A stretch of 64,000 bases of DNA from Phytophthora colocasiae (Eukaryota > Oomycota > Peronosporomycetes > Peronosporales > Peronosporaceae), in assembly GCA_018806915.1 (NCBI GenBank), contig JAGKQI010000049.1:1426001-1490000 (forward strand). Direction: 5' to 3'. The notes under the pieces were generated by a model that did no database searches, was not told where the DNA came from, and saw nothing but the letters and a program-made list of their open reading frames with translations. Of this stretch, positions 54,699 through 64,000 are shown in pieces. Numbering within the stretch: the stretch's first letter is position 1; each line of letters starts with the position of its first letter. The translations under genes and the position numbers were made by a program.

Positions 54699-57373
54699 TT
54701 ATCTGCGTCGCCTCGGGTGCATCCATTTATTCAAAGCAGTGATACGCTGGTTGCGGAACCCTGGTGGGCAAGGCTCTAAGTGCTTCAGCAACAGTTCGTA
54801 GCACTTAACTACGGCGGCTGGCCACCGACGTTCTCCTGTTCGTGGTAGAACTTCACCAAACATCAAAATACATTCGTCGAGTTGTAGTAATCGTTGATCC
54901 CCTGATGCTTCGCTCAGCTGCTTCACCTTCGCTAAAACTCCATCGATTGTTTCGGGGCTTGCTATGCCAGCAATTGTCCTAAAGTTTTGGCTTTCACTGC
55001 AAAAAAAAAACAGCAGACAAGTTAAAAGAATGAGACGAATTACGTCAAGAAATATAACAGCATACCTGGTAAGCGAAACTTTCGCGTGAAATACCGACAC
55101 ACCTTGCCTGTAAAGCTCAATCTGCTCAGTTAAATCTCCGTACAGTTGACGGAGAGTTGATTCTTCTGGCAAATAGTTCGCCCATTGCTTCACTGTTCTC
55201 AACGCTTTAAGTATCTCTTGCACATTTGTCGCAGCAGCACCTCGGGACAGCTCTTTCTTCAATGAACTGAAGACTTGAGGAATTTGTGTGCCCCTATCAC
55301 TCGGTGCCATCGCATTGGTGCGAAACACCATTAGCTCGTAGCTAAGACTCATATTGGTAGACGATTCCCTGCTGTTCGTCTTCTGTTCCCTTAGCAAAGC
55401 CAGTAAAGAAGTATTCAGCCTAAAAAACACACCAACAATTAGCGTTATCGGTTTGTACCAAACAGACTGCTTGTATGACTGACCTCTCAAGCCCAGCTTT
55501 TCTTCCATCACCCGGGCTCTTGCTGATAATTACCGCCATGTCCTTGCAAAACTCATCGTATGCAGATAAGTCGTCCCCGCTTCCAGCACTCAATTTGGCC
55601 CAAAGCAACACATACTTCAAAATGGACAATTGCTCGTGCGACCCACTCATTAGTGCAATGTCCGTCAATTTAACCAACACAGCAGGCAACTGCAGCCTTC
55701 TCGCGCCTACAGACGACTGCGTCAGCATCCGCAGCTTTTCCAAGCAATTGCCTTTTGTCAGTTCCAGCTTGGGAGAGCTCAGTTTGCTCGCTCGCTGCTT
55801 GTTGTTCTCGTTCGACTCCACTTCCTTAGTAGGAGTTTTCGTTTGGACAACATCCTTGTTCTGACGACTTTCAGACTGTCCAGTCGATTCCGATCGAATT
55901 TTAGCAATTGTGTCCAAGAATTGGCTCTCAATACTTTTCAACTTGCCCATTTCTGGGTGTTGTGCCGCGTACGAGGATAAAATGACAGCAAACACTTGGT
56001 ACGAGCCGAGATCCTGCCACATTTTACATCCCCCCACCATCCACTTGAGTAATTCGTCAATGGAGTCAGAAATTGCAGTCTTCAGTGCGCCAGCTTCATC
56101 TGTCACCATCGCGTCTTTAAGGAGGAGGAGAATGCGAGGAATGATTTTCAATCTTGATCGTATTGGCATCTGCTTTCCATCCTTGATCAAGGTCGTGTAG
56201 ATCGCTGCATGCTGTTGTTCTTTGCTTGGTAGTGGCTTAACAGCTCGTACAACAGGTGGATGACTCTGGGTACTACCAACAGGTCCTCTACGCTGTTGTT
56301 CGGTATTGCTTGCACGGGACTCTAACTGCTTCAGTACCCAAGAAAAGTTACCAATTAACCTACAGAGCACAATACACGTTGTTAGTATAGCACATCTATC
56401 TCGCAAGTGTCCGATAAATAAACGTATTGAGCACGTACCCTTTCAATTGAGTCTTTTCCTTTGTGCTCACCATTTGGACTTCGTACGCTACCATTGACTT
56501 TAAAAATCTCTGGTATACATCCATCAAGCTTTTCTGATCGGTATTATCCCTCATAGGCCACAACACCACATTTCTCACGAAAATGACAGCATGCCCCTCC
56601 TGCAAACTCGCTTTCCCGTATTTCTCTACCAAGGCCACAATCTCCAGTAGAACCTTTCGGATGTAACCAAATCTTTCAAACGCCGACATTTTGACTAAAT
56701 CTTCAATCAACCGCACGTATTCTCCACTCGTTTTCAAATTGCCCACTGTAGTTTGCTCGAAACAACCAAAACTCTTAGCCGCACGGAGTAGTGTCTTATT
56801 TTCATCCACAGGTGGCTGCAAATTCAGGATCCGTGAAGTTCCAACACTGGTAGCATTTTCTGATGACAATTTCATTCGTTTCTGATTCTCAACCACAACT
56901 TCCCCACTTCTCTTCCTCAGCCCATCGCATCCATCTCGATCTCGTCCAAGGTGCAGTCGAGCGGTATTTACAATGTCTTTGTCCTCTGATCCAGCATTTG
57001 ACTCGATATTGGAGTAACCTCTAGAAATTCCACTTCGACTGGAATCTGTGGAAAAGCTTCGTTTCCTAGTACAAATTGCTGTATTCTCCACTTGTATCAA
57101 CTTTTGCAATGCCAACTCCAGCTCCAATTGCAAGGCCATCGTCCTGTTCATTGTATTGAGGAGATTCCTGTTCCGTTGGGGTCTGTCCTGTCCCAATTTG
57201 TCCACTGCGTCACGCACCTCCTTCAAATGGGCCAGAGCTGCCACTACACCATCAACTGCATCGTTCACTGAAGAAATACCGTCCTGTATCACGTTATTGT
57301 AGCTGTTCTGGAGCGCGTCCACGGGGATCATCCGCACGATGCGCTCATACAGCGCATCATCATTGTCCGACAT
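54699..57373 (-). CDS. Paralogue C of the unrecognised helical family, about 820 aa
   Basis: Exons 57373-56439, 56359-55484, 55419-55066 and 54996-54699 join in frame. The introns are 80, 64 and 69 nt. Residues about 1-105 match paralogue D almost exactly and paralogue A more loosely (LYERI, EVRDAV). Then comes a basic/Ser-rich linker, followed by three or four helical modules of about 120 residues divided near the intron positions. Recurrent motifs are DQKSLMDVYQRFLKSM, KYVLLWAKLSAGSGD and RLLQLDECILM. Exon 2 contains a module of about 150 residues that D lacks. No known domain, no signal peptide. Confidence 0.78.
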
Positions 57374-57476
57374 TGTCGGACATATGATAAATAATGCAGT
57401 CTATTGACCATTGGTCAAAAGATTGCATTATTTATGTTTGAATATATTACTCCTGTCCCAGGCCAGGTAAAATTGC
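56815..57476 (-). repeat. Near-identical tract shared by paralogues C and D (C copy)
   Basis: About 560 bp of first-exon coding sequence differs from 59353-59911 at only around a dozen sites by eye. Similarity continues upstream of the start codon into the promoter (AATATNATACTCCTGTCCCAGG region at about 57425-57476 against 59939-59985). Just downstream of the ILNLQP codons, identity falls abruptly to roughly half at the protein level. Confidence 0.85.
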
Positions 57477-57652
57477 TTCAATGTGTCTTAGTGCTAAGGT
57501 GTAACAGTACCTGAATTTTGGTTTGACCATGTTGCCTTCTGGAAGAATTTGGTAAATAGTCGATACGTCTAGAGAAAAAGAGCAGCCTGGGTACGTGCTT
57601 TTGAAGGGAATCGAAGTATAATCTAGAGTTTCAGTCTTGCCTGGTCCTGACT

Positions 57653-59911
57653 TCACGATGCACTTGAAGATTTTTTCTTACGATACCCCTTCCTTTTCAG
57701 ACCCATCCATTTTTGCAAAGCATGTCTGCGCTGGTTCTGGGACAACGGTGGAAGTCTTTCCACACACTTGAGCAATAATTCGTAGCACTCAACCACAGCA
57801 ACTGTCTGTTTGCGTTGGCTTCTTTTTGCGCGTAGTACAATTGCACCTAGCATCAAAATGCACTCGTCCAGTTGAAGTAATCTTTGTTCCTCGGAAGCTT
57901 CACCCAGTTGCTTCACTTGTACCAAGATCCCCTTGAGTACAGTGTCACTGTCATCGATGTGCTTCATACCAGCGATTGCCTTGTAGTGTTGGATTTCACT
58001 ACACGTACAAGGGATTAGTCGGTTTGAAGGATGAGAAGGCTTTGCACGAGATTCCACATACCTGGTAAGAAAAACCCTCGCTTTGAACATTGATGCAGGT
58101 ACGACGCCCCTGTAAAGCTCAATATGCTGCACCAAATCTCCGCACAGCTCTTGGATGCTTGAATCATAGTGAACCCACTGTTTTGCTTGACGCAACCCTG
58201 TTAAGATCTCAAACGCGTTTGCTCCAGTATCTCGCGCCATATCTTTCTTTAATGAGTTGAAGATTTGTAAAATACACTTGCCTTTTTCATTCGGAGCCAT
58301 TGCGTTTGCGTGGAAAACCATGAGGTCGTAGTTAAGACTCGTTTCCGTAGGTGCTTCCCTGCTTTTCGTCGCGTGATCTTTTAACAAGGCTAATATCAAG
58401 CTGTTCTGCCTAAAAGCATAGCAAAAAAATTGGTTATCGGCTCATACTAATTCACAGTTTGAAATGTCACGAACCTCGCAAGTGCAGCTCTTCTATCACG
58501 GTTCGGGATCTTGTTGAGTATTGTCGTCATGCGCTTACAGAACTGGTCGTACGCTGCCATACCATCACCACTTCCAGCACTCAATGTGGCCCAAAGTAGT
58601 ACATACTTCAAAATGGACACTTGCTCCCTGTTTTCACTCACTGTAATCATGTCCGGCAATTTCGCCAATACATCAGACAAGTATTTGTTTCGTGCATCTA
58701 CAGATGACTGCGTCATCATCCGGAGCTTTTCCAAGCAGTTGGCTTTCGTAAGCTCCAGCAAAGGAGAGCTTGACTGTGGTTTAGTAGCTCTAGCAACGGG
58801 TGACTGGCTCTGAGTGATAACAGCAGATCCTTTGGGCTGTTCGTTCTTGCTCAACCGGGACTCTAATACTTTCACGGCCCAAGCAAAGGTAGTCAATAAC
58901 CTATGAAACACAATACAGGTAGTTAGTAAAATAGTAACCGTAGTCAATCATACGTACAAAGCAATAAATATGTTTGAGCACGTACGATTTCAGTTCAGCC
59001 TTATCTTTTGTGCTCACCATTTGGCCTTCATATGATTCCATCGACTTAAGGAATCTTCGGTAAACATCCACCAAGCTTTTCTGATCGGTTTTATCCCTCA
59101 AAGGCCACTTACTCACAGTTTTCACGAATATAACAGCATGCTCCTTTTGAAGGCTCGTTCTCCCCTTTTTATCCGCCACATCCGCAACCTCCAGTAATAT
59201 CTCTCGGACGTAGGGAAATCTTTCGATTGCCGACATTTCGGCTATCTTTTTCATCATTTCCAGATACTGCTGGCTCGTTTTCACTGAAATATTCTTAGCA
59301 CAATCAGCGATTTCCACCGGACACGTTGACGTCTTCTTTTCCTCCACAAGTGGCTGCAAATTCAGGATCCGTGAAGTTCCAACACTGGTAGCATTTTCTG
59401 ATGACAATTTCATTCGTTTCTGATTCTCAACCACAACTTCCCCACTTCTCTTCCTCAGCCCATCGCATCCATCTCGATCTCGTCCAAGGTGCAGTCGAGC
59501 GGTATTTACAATGTCTTTGTCCTCTGATCCAGCATTTGACTCGATATTGAAGTAACCTCTAGAAATTCCACTTCGACTGGAATCTGTGGAAAAGCTTCGT
59601 TTCCTAGTACAAATTGCTGTATTCTCCACTTGTATCAACTTTTGCAATGCCAACTCCAGCTCCAATTGCAAGGCCATCGTCCTATTCATTGTATTGAGGA
59701 GATTCTTGTTCCGTTGGGGTCTGTCCTGTCCCAATTTGTCCACTGCGTCACGCACCTCCTTCAAATGGGCCAGAGCTGCCACTACACTATCCACTGCATC
59801 ATTCACTGAAGAAATTCCGTCTTGGATCACGTTATTGTAGCTGTTCTGCAGTGCGTCCACGGGGATCATCCGCACGATGCGCTCATACAGCGCATCATCA
59901 TTGTCCGACAT
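57653..59911 (-). CDS. Paralogue D of the unrecognised helical family, about 681 aa
   Basis: Exons 59911-58986, 58900-58475, 58409-58062 and 57998-57653 join in frame. Intron positions and phases match paralogue C. The ATG at 59911 is chosen because it aligns with the start of C; an upstream in-frame ATG at 59938 exists. The middle and C-terminal modules keep DQKSLVDVYRRFLKSM, KYVLLWATLSAGSGD and RLLQLDECILM, but exon 2 is half as long as in C, with one helical module missing. The tail is Lys/Ser-rich. C and D are in tandem on the same strand, so an unequal crossover origin is likely. Confidence 0.78.
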
Positions 59912-60371
59912 TGGCGAATGGTCAATAGACCGAAGCATTATTTATGTTTGAATATAATACTCCTGTCCCAGGCCAGGTAAAATTGTCTAATAATTTCCGC
60001 TAACGCAAACGAATTTACGTCTATAAAGCTGTGCTTTATTTTTTCGCAACCGTTGGAGTCCAGTATTATAATTCTGGAAACACTCACGATTCTGTCCTGT
60101 ATACATCCAGGATTTTTACGTAATATTCGTTTTTTTCCGAAGTAGTTTTCTTTCGTTTATTTCCGAAGTAGTTTTCCTAACCATTTCAGCTTTGACCGCG
60201 AGGACGAGAGGCCACGGCGCAGTGCGATGGGCATGACTACGCGGAGCGGACGTGCAGCAGACGCTCCTGGTGCGACTAGCGATGGTGCGTGCAGAGTTCA
60301 TTTGCGATACAATTGATTTAGAGGATAGAGGTGGCTAATACGTGGTTACTGTGCGCGTAGTGTATGAAACA
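59912..60371. other. Region between paralogue D and the Mutator-like frames
   Basis: The first 75 bp is the paralogue D promoter, shared with C. Further on there is a TCCAGGATTTTTACG word (60107-60121), which recurs in the transposase introns, and a direct repeat of TTTCCGAAGTAGTTTTC (about 60134 and 60158). The left end of the Mutator-like element should fall in here. I could not see its terminal inverted repeat because the right end is outside the window. Confidence 0.5.
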
Positions 60372-62640
60372 ATGGAGGAATTGACCGGTGGTGATGTTTC
60401 CGAAGAGGAATTAGGCGAAAGTGACGATGAAGATGATGCCGGGCAACCAGATGATGATTCAGATGACTCCGTAGAGGAGGTGCGCGATTCACATGGTGCA
60501 GTAATGGTGGCTGTGGAAGGTCCTGATGTGTATCACGCCAGTTGGGAGGCGTGGCTCAGCTATTTTACTGGCTACTGTGAGCGCACGTTACAAGTGCTGC
60601 CTGTGAAAGAGACTATGTCTCGAGTGGAAGAAACAAGCGATTGTTGCGCACGAAGAAAGGTGCGGACGCTTCACAACTAATTCCACCCGAGATTGAACCG
60701 TACCAGCGGACGTACATATGTACGCATGGTTGGCGGAAGCGCAAGTCTCGGAGCGAAGGAAGCCGGCCTCGTCAACACATCCGACTAACGGATTGTCCGT
60801 TTCGGTTTGTCGTGCAGTGGAATGTCAAGAAAAAGGAGTTGGAAGTGAAAAATGGTCATTTCGTTCACAACCACCAAGTTTCTGCGCGCGCTTTTGCTAC
60901 ATATCCGTCGTCTCGTGGTGTGGATAGCGCTTTAGTGAGTGCTCGGGTGGATGGAATGCTGGCTGTCGGTGCTAAGAGGTCCAGAATCTACGATTATTTA
61001 CTGGAGCACGACCAAAATGTACTCAAGTTGATGTGGATAACTTGGTCCGTGCTCATTCGGCCTCTCTTGTCGGCGGTGATGATAATGAAGCCACTGCGCG
61101 CGAACTGGCAAGCTTTGCCGCAACTGACAAGGAGAATATTTCCTCTGTAGCTGAAACTGCGGTTGGTGAGACTGGTGTTATATCTTTGGCTACTGCGCAC
61201 ATGCGCCGGATCTTTAGTCGCTTCAGTGAACTTCTTCTCGTCGACTGCAGTCATAAGACCAATCGGTACGTTCATTTTATATCATCCAGAATTTCACCAG
61301 GATTTTTCAGGATTTAACAGGATTATTTTCATGTTTACTGCAGATACAACTACCAACTACTTACGTTCATGTGTATGAACGAGTTCGGCGAAGGATCTGT
61401 CGTGCAGCATTCTCTATTGGAAGCGAATGGAGACTGGCATATGGATAAAGCAATTAGCCACTTCAAAAGGTCTCATCCTACCAAGATAAATTTGCTTCGA
61501 GTGATTATTGTGGATAAAGACATGAATGAGATTCGTGTGCTCGAGGAGCACTTTCCTGAAGCTCGCGTATTGATTTGTCACTTCCATGTGATAAAATATC
61601 TCAAAGAAATGCGGTCCAAGCCAGAGTTCGGTAAGATTTCGTCGGACGACGCCGGCCAAATTGACGCGTGCATTCACAGAATGGTTTACGCGGATTCCAG
61701 CGATTCCTACGAGACTGCACATGTTTCTTTAAAAGGGTTATGCGAAAGAATTGGTGTCGTTGGTTTCTTTACGTATTTTGAGAAGAATTGGAACGATTGC
61801 CAAGATCGTTGGGTTATGTATCGCCGGGCTGAACTTCCCCATTTCAGCAATCACACAAACAATCGCTTGGAGAGCTTCTTCGGGAAGTTAAAAGATGGAG
61901 TGGATGGATCTATGGCAATGTCTCAATGCATTAAGGCATTAGTGGCATTTGACCGTCGCGTCGAGAACGAATATGGATATCGCCACGCTAGAATTGGGCA
62001 GTTCGTGAACTCAAATTATGACGATGAAATGGCTAATGTACTTCGCTTTACAACTCCGTATGTGGCAGGCCACGTGGAAAAGGAATACGCTCGCGCTCTA
62101 GACAGTGAGGATGACTATAATTTCGTCCGTGATGATCAGGATCTACATTGTGTACACGTCCAAGAAGGCCTAAAGCCTTATCAATTACGAGATGATGATT
62201 GGCGGTGTACATGCGACTTCTCCTATCTATGCGGCTACCTTGCCGCCACGTTATCGCCTATCGAAAGAGCATTTCTGTTGCGGGCGCACTCATTCCATGG
62301 ATACGGATTGACGAGAGGTACGAGATTCGAATATTGCAATGGATTTCCAGGATTATTTGTTTCGTCCAGGATTTCCCAGGTTTTTCATGGAAATAACCAG
62401 GATTTTTATTTTTACTTTGTAGATGGACGAATCCTCAAAGAGAACTTGTCAAAGTCAAACAGTTTTGTTACGAACGTTTCGGGGACGCATCCGTTGGTGG
62501 AGCTGTTAAGCGAACGCGGACTCAAGCGCAGAGGTACACTGAAGCTGTACGAGCAACTCATTTAATCGCTTCGGAGTTAGCAGATATCGAGGATAATGAC
62601 GAGTTCGAGTCTATGTTGGAGTTTGTCACTCAGCAATGGA
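60372..62640 (+). pseudogene. Mutator-like (MULE) transposase with SWIM zinc finger
   Basis: Starts with an acidic segment (ATG at 60372), then a FAR1-like DNA-binding region (YQRTYICTHGWRKRKSRSEG, then CPFRFVVQW and GHFVHNHQ). The MULE core follows: the first Asp in LLLVDCSHKTNR, the second in VIIVDKDMNEI, and ICHFHVIKYL with its CxxH. A SWIM finger closes the domain (WRCTCDFS in one frame, LPCRHVIAY in the next). Introns 61266-61343 and 62318-62422 are GT-AG. After the second comes RWTNPQRELV, the usual post-SWIM segment. At least three single-base frame changes interrupt it. Confidence 0.82.
61266..62422 (+). repeat. CCAGGATTT-rich introns of the MULE transposase
   Basis: The intron at 61266-61343 contains CCAGAATTT, CCAGGATTT, CAGGATTT and CAGGATTA. 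The intron at 62318-62422 contains CCAGGATTA, CCAGGATTT, CCCAGGTTT and CCAGGATTT. The same word occurs in the 5' region at 60108. Both introns therefore share a short repeated motif that I see nowhere else in comparable density. Confidence 0.75.
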
Positions 62641-62840
62641 GAAACGTGCGCCAACGCACAAAGTGAGTACGTCGCCACAAGGTACTAATCACGGCAACGA
62701 AGGTCTCGATGAGCATGAAGGTGAAGAGGCTGAAGCCGACTCTACTGCATTGAAGATTAAGTTGAACCCGAAAGCTCGAAAAGTGGGAAGACCAAAGCTC
62801 GATAAAAGAAGACAATTTCGAATGAAAAACAGAGCGCAAA

Positions 62841-64000
62841 TGGTTTGAGGCTTCGGAGTCTGGACGGAAAAAATCGGGGGACGCTACGCTTGAACAAGTA
62901 TTGGAATCTCTGGATCGTGACCGACCAGGTCTCATGGAATGTCGACGTCGTTTGTTTGGAATTCTCGTTAAGTTCGCAGAGGCGGAGTCAAAGAAACCAA
63001 AGTTCAAGAGAATGAAGAATCCAGTGTTAAATCGAGATGCGTTTTACCTGTTGCCTCCAAAGCTCTTGGCAGCGTGCTTGGCAGTATTACCCGTGGCTAA
63101 TACGCAGGAGAGTGCTATTTCAGTGGACGACCCTGAATCTCAAGCCTCCCAGACCGACCGTCTCATCGATACCGTGCAAATTAAGGATGTTGGCAGTTTC
63201 TCACGCAAGCAAATAGAGATTTTCAAGCGCGTGGACAATGTGAAGGTTTTTGTAGAGCTTGGGATCCAGTTACACATTTGGCTTACACAAGAGGCCATGC
63301 CTGCTCTCCTGCCCAATACCATGGACTAGTTGCAGACGTGGCAGCAGATGTTTTGAATTCGTACCCATACAAGTCGTTAGAGGGACTGGTGAATCATCCC
63401 GGATATAAGTTCACTCTTTTGTATCGCGCAACACCTCCCACGTGGCTAACGGATGCTGCGATTCAGGCATGCTGCGAGCGTCTGTACCAGAAGACCAATG
63501 ATTCTCGATTTGCTGGTTTTATCATCGGAAGTGTTTCGAAGAAGAGAACTCGGACCGCCGACGAAAGTCTTGTCGAGTCGACCGTGCATGCAAGGTTAAT
63601 GAGTCAAATTGCCGAGCAAGGTGTCGACACTGTTTTCCTGCCGATCAACTTTATGAACGCGCATTGGTGCTGCATCGTTGTGAAGGTTGAGACAAAGCGT
63701 ATCTACTTCTACGACCCGCTCGGTCAAGCACCATACAAGAACACATGCCAAACCATCGCCACACGTCTAAAGGTTACTGGTCTGCAAGAGTACGAGGTCA
63801 TCGCGCAGAATAACCCCATTCAGTTCGATTCGTTCAGCTGTGGTGTTTATGTGTGCTGGATGTTTATCCGCCTTGCTGTCCGTGGGCTGAGAGTTGATAT
63901 GAATGCCAATGCACTACCCAGACGTCGCTTCGAGTTATTCTACTTCTTGAAGACAGGAGATTGCTCGCGGATGAACCCGAAGTGGATACGACGCCTCCAG
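62841..64000 (+). CDS. C48 (Ulp1/SENP-type) cysteine protease region, partial at window end
   Basis: Frame 62901-63329 (extending upstream to about 62845) is a helical linker. After a one-base shift near 63325, a frame stays open from about 63330 to the end of the window. It shows the C48 catalytic order: His in FMNAHWCCIVV, Asp in YFYDPLG and Cys in DSFSCGVYVCWMF, with a Gln (NPIQFDSF) just before it. Ulp1-type enzymes cleave SUMO or similar modifiers. Fusion or linkage of such domains to MULE transposases is known in plants. The C-terminus is outside the window, so a stop cannot be shown. Confidence 0.82.

Larger units (their letters stand above)
60000..64000 (+). mobile_element. Mutator-like element with transposase and Ulp1-type protease region (right end outside window)
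   Basis: From about 60.3 kb to the window edge a chain of plus-strand frames encodes a FAR1/MULE-type transposase, then a linker, then a C48 cysteine protease domain. The left limit at 60000 is approximate. Single-base frame changes occur near 60640, 61020, 62225, 62640, 62845 and 63325, so this copy is probably not active as read. Confidence 0.75.

Noticed and set aside
1..64000. RXLR or Crinkler effector genes
   Set aside because: I looked for a signal peptide followed by RXLR-dEER or LFLAK motifs and found none; the secreted proteins seen are the proteases and the thioesterase.

Overview
The window looks like a gene-sparse, transposon-rich segment of an oomycete nuclear genome, most likely Phytophthora or a close relative. 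Coding regions are compact. Introns are 58-105 nt, mostly with GTACGT/GTAAGT-type donors. Ordinary eukaryotic genes (COQ5, a DCAF1-like WD40 protein, scramblase, METTL18-like methyltransferase, palmitoyl-protein thioesterase) lie between Gypsy, Harbinger, Crypton, pogo-like and Mutator-like elements. The species assignment is inference; no marker gene is present.

Layout. 1-0.4 kb: decayed thioesterase fragment. 0.65-9.5 kb: COQ5, a TPR protein and a DCAF1 homologue whose frame is broken in several places. 9.5-11.95 kb: intergenic, with a tRNA-like insertion between direct repeats. 11.95-23.76 kb: first arm of an inverted duplication, holding a secreted S33-type protease and a decayed gene (called X here), split by an 8.4-kb Gypsy element. 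23.8-33.5 kb: unique core with paralogue A of an unrecognised helical protein family, a scramblase, a complete-looking Harbinger element, a five-EF-hand protein and a METTL18-like methyltransferase. 33.62-43.55 kb: second arm in opposite orientation, with remnants of gene X, a very young LTR element (993-bp LTRs, four differences) that lacks reverse transcriptase and integrase, and the second protease copy. 43.9-48.3 kb: a Crypton tyrosine recombinase and an intron-containing pogo-like transposase. 49.2-59.9 kb: paralogue B, the thioesterase, a membrane protein, and tandem paralogues C and D. 60.0-64.0 kb: a Mutator-like transposase followed by a Ulp1-type cysteine protease domain, running off the window.

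How the parts relate. The strongest structural signal is the inverted duplication of about 3.3 kb (ancestral arm length). Each arm later received a different retrotransposon, and each protease copy carries its own single-base frameshift. The strongest protein-level signal is the A-D family: four multi-exon paralogues with a shared N-terminal helical block and short introns, and with a near-identical tract between C and D that suggests recent gene conversion. Single-base frame breaks are unusually common, in cellular genes as well as transposons. Sequencing or assembly indels must be excluded before calling those genes dead.
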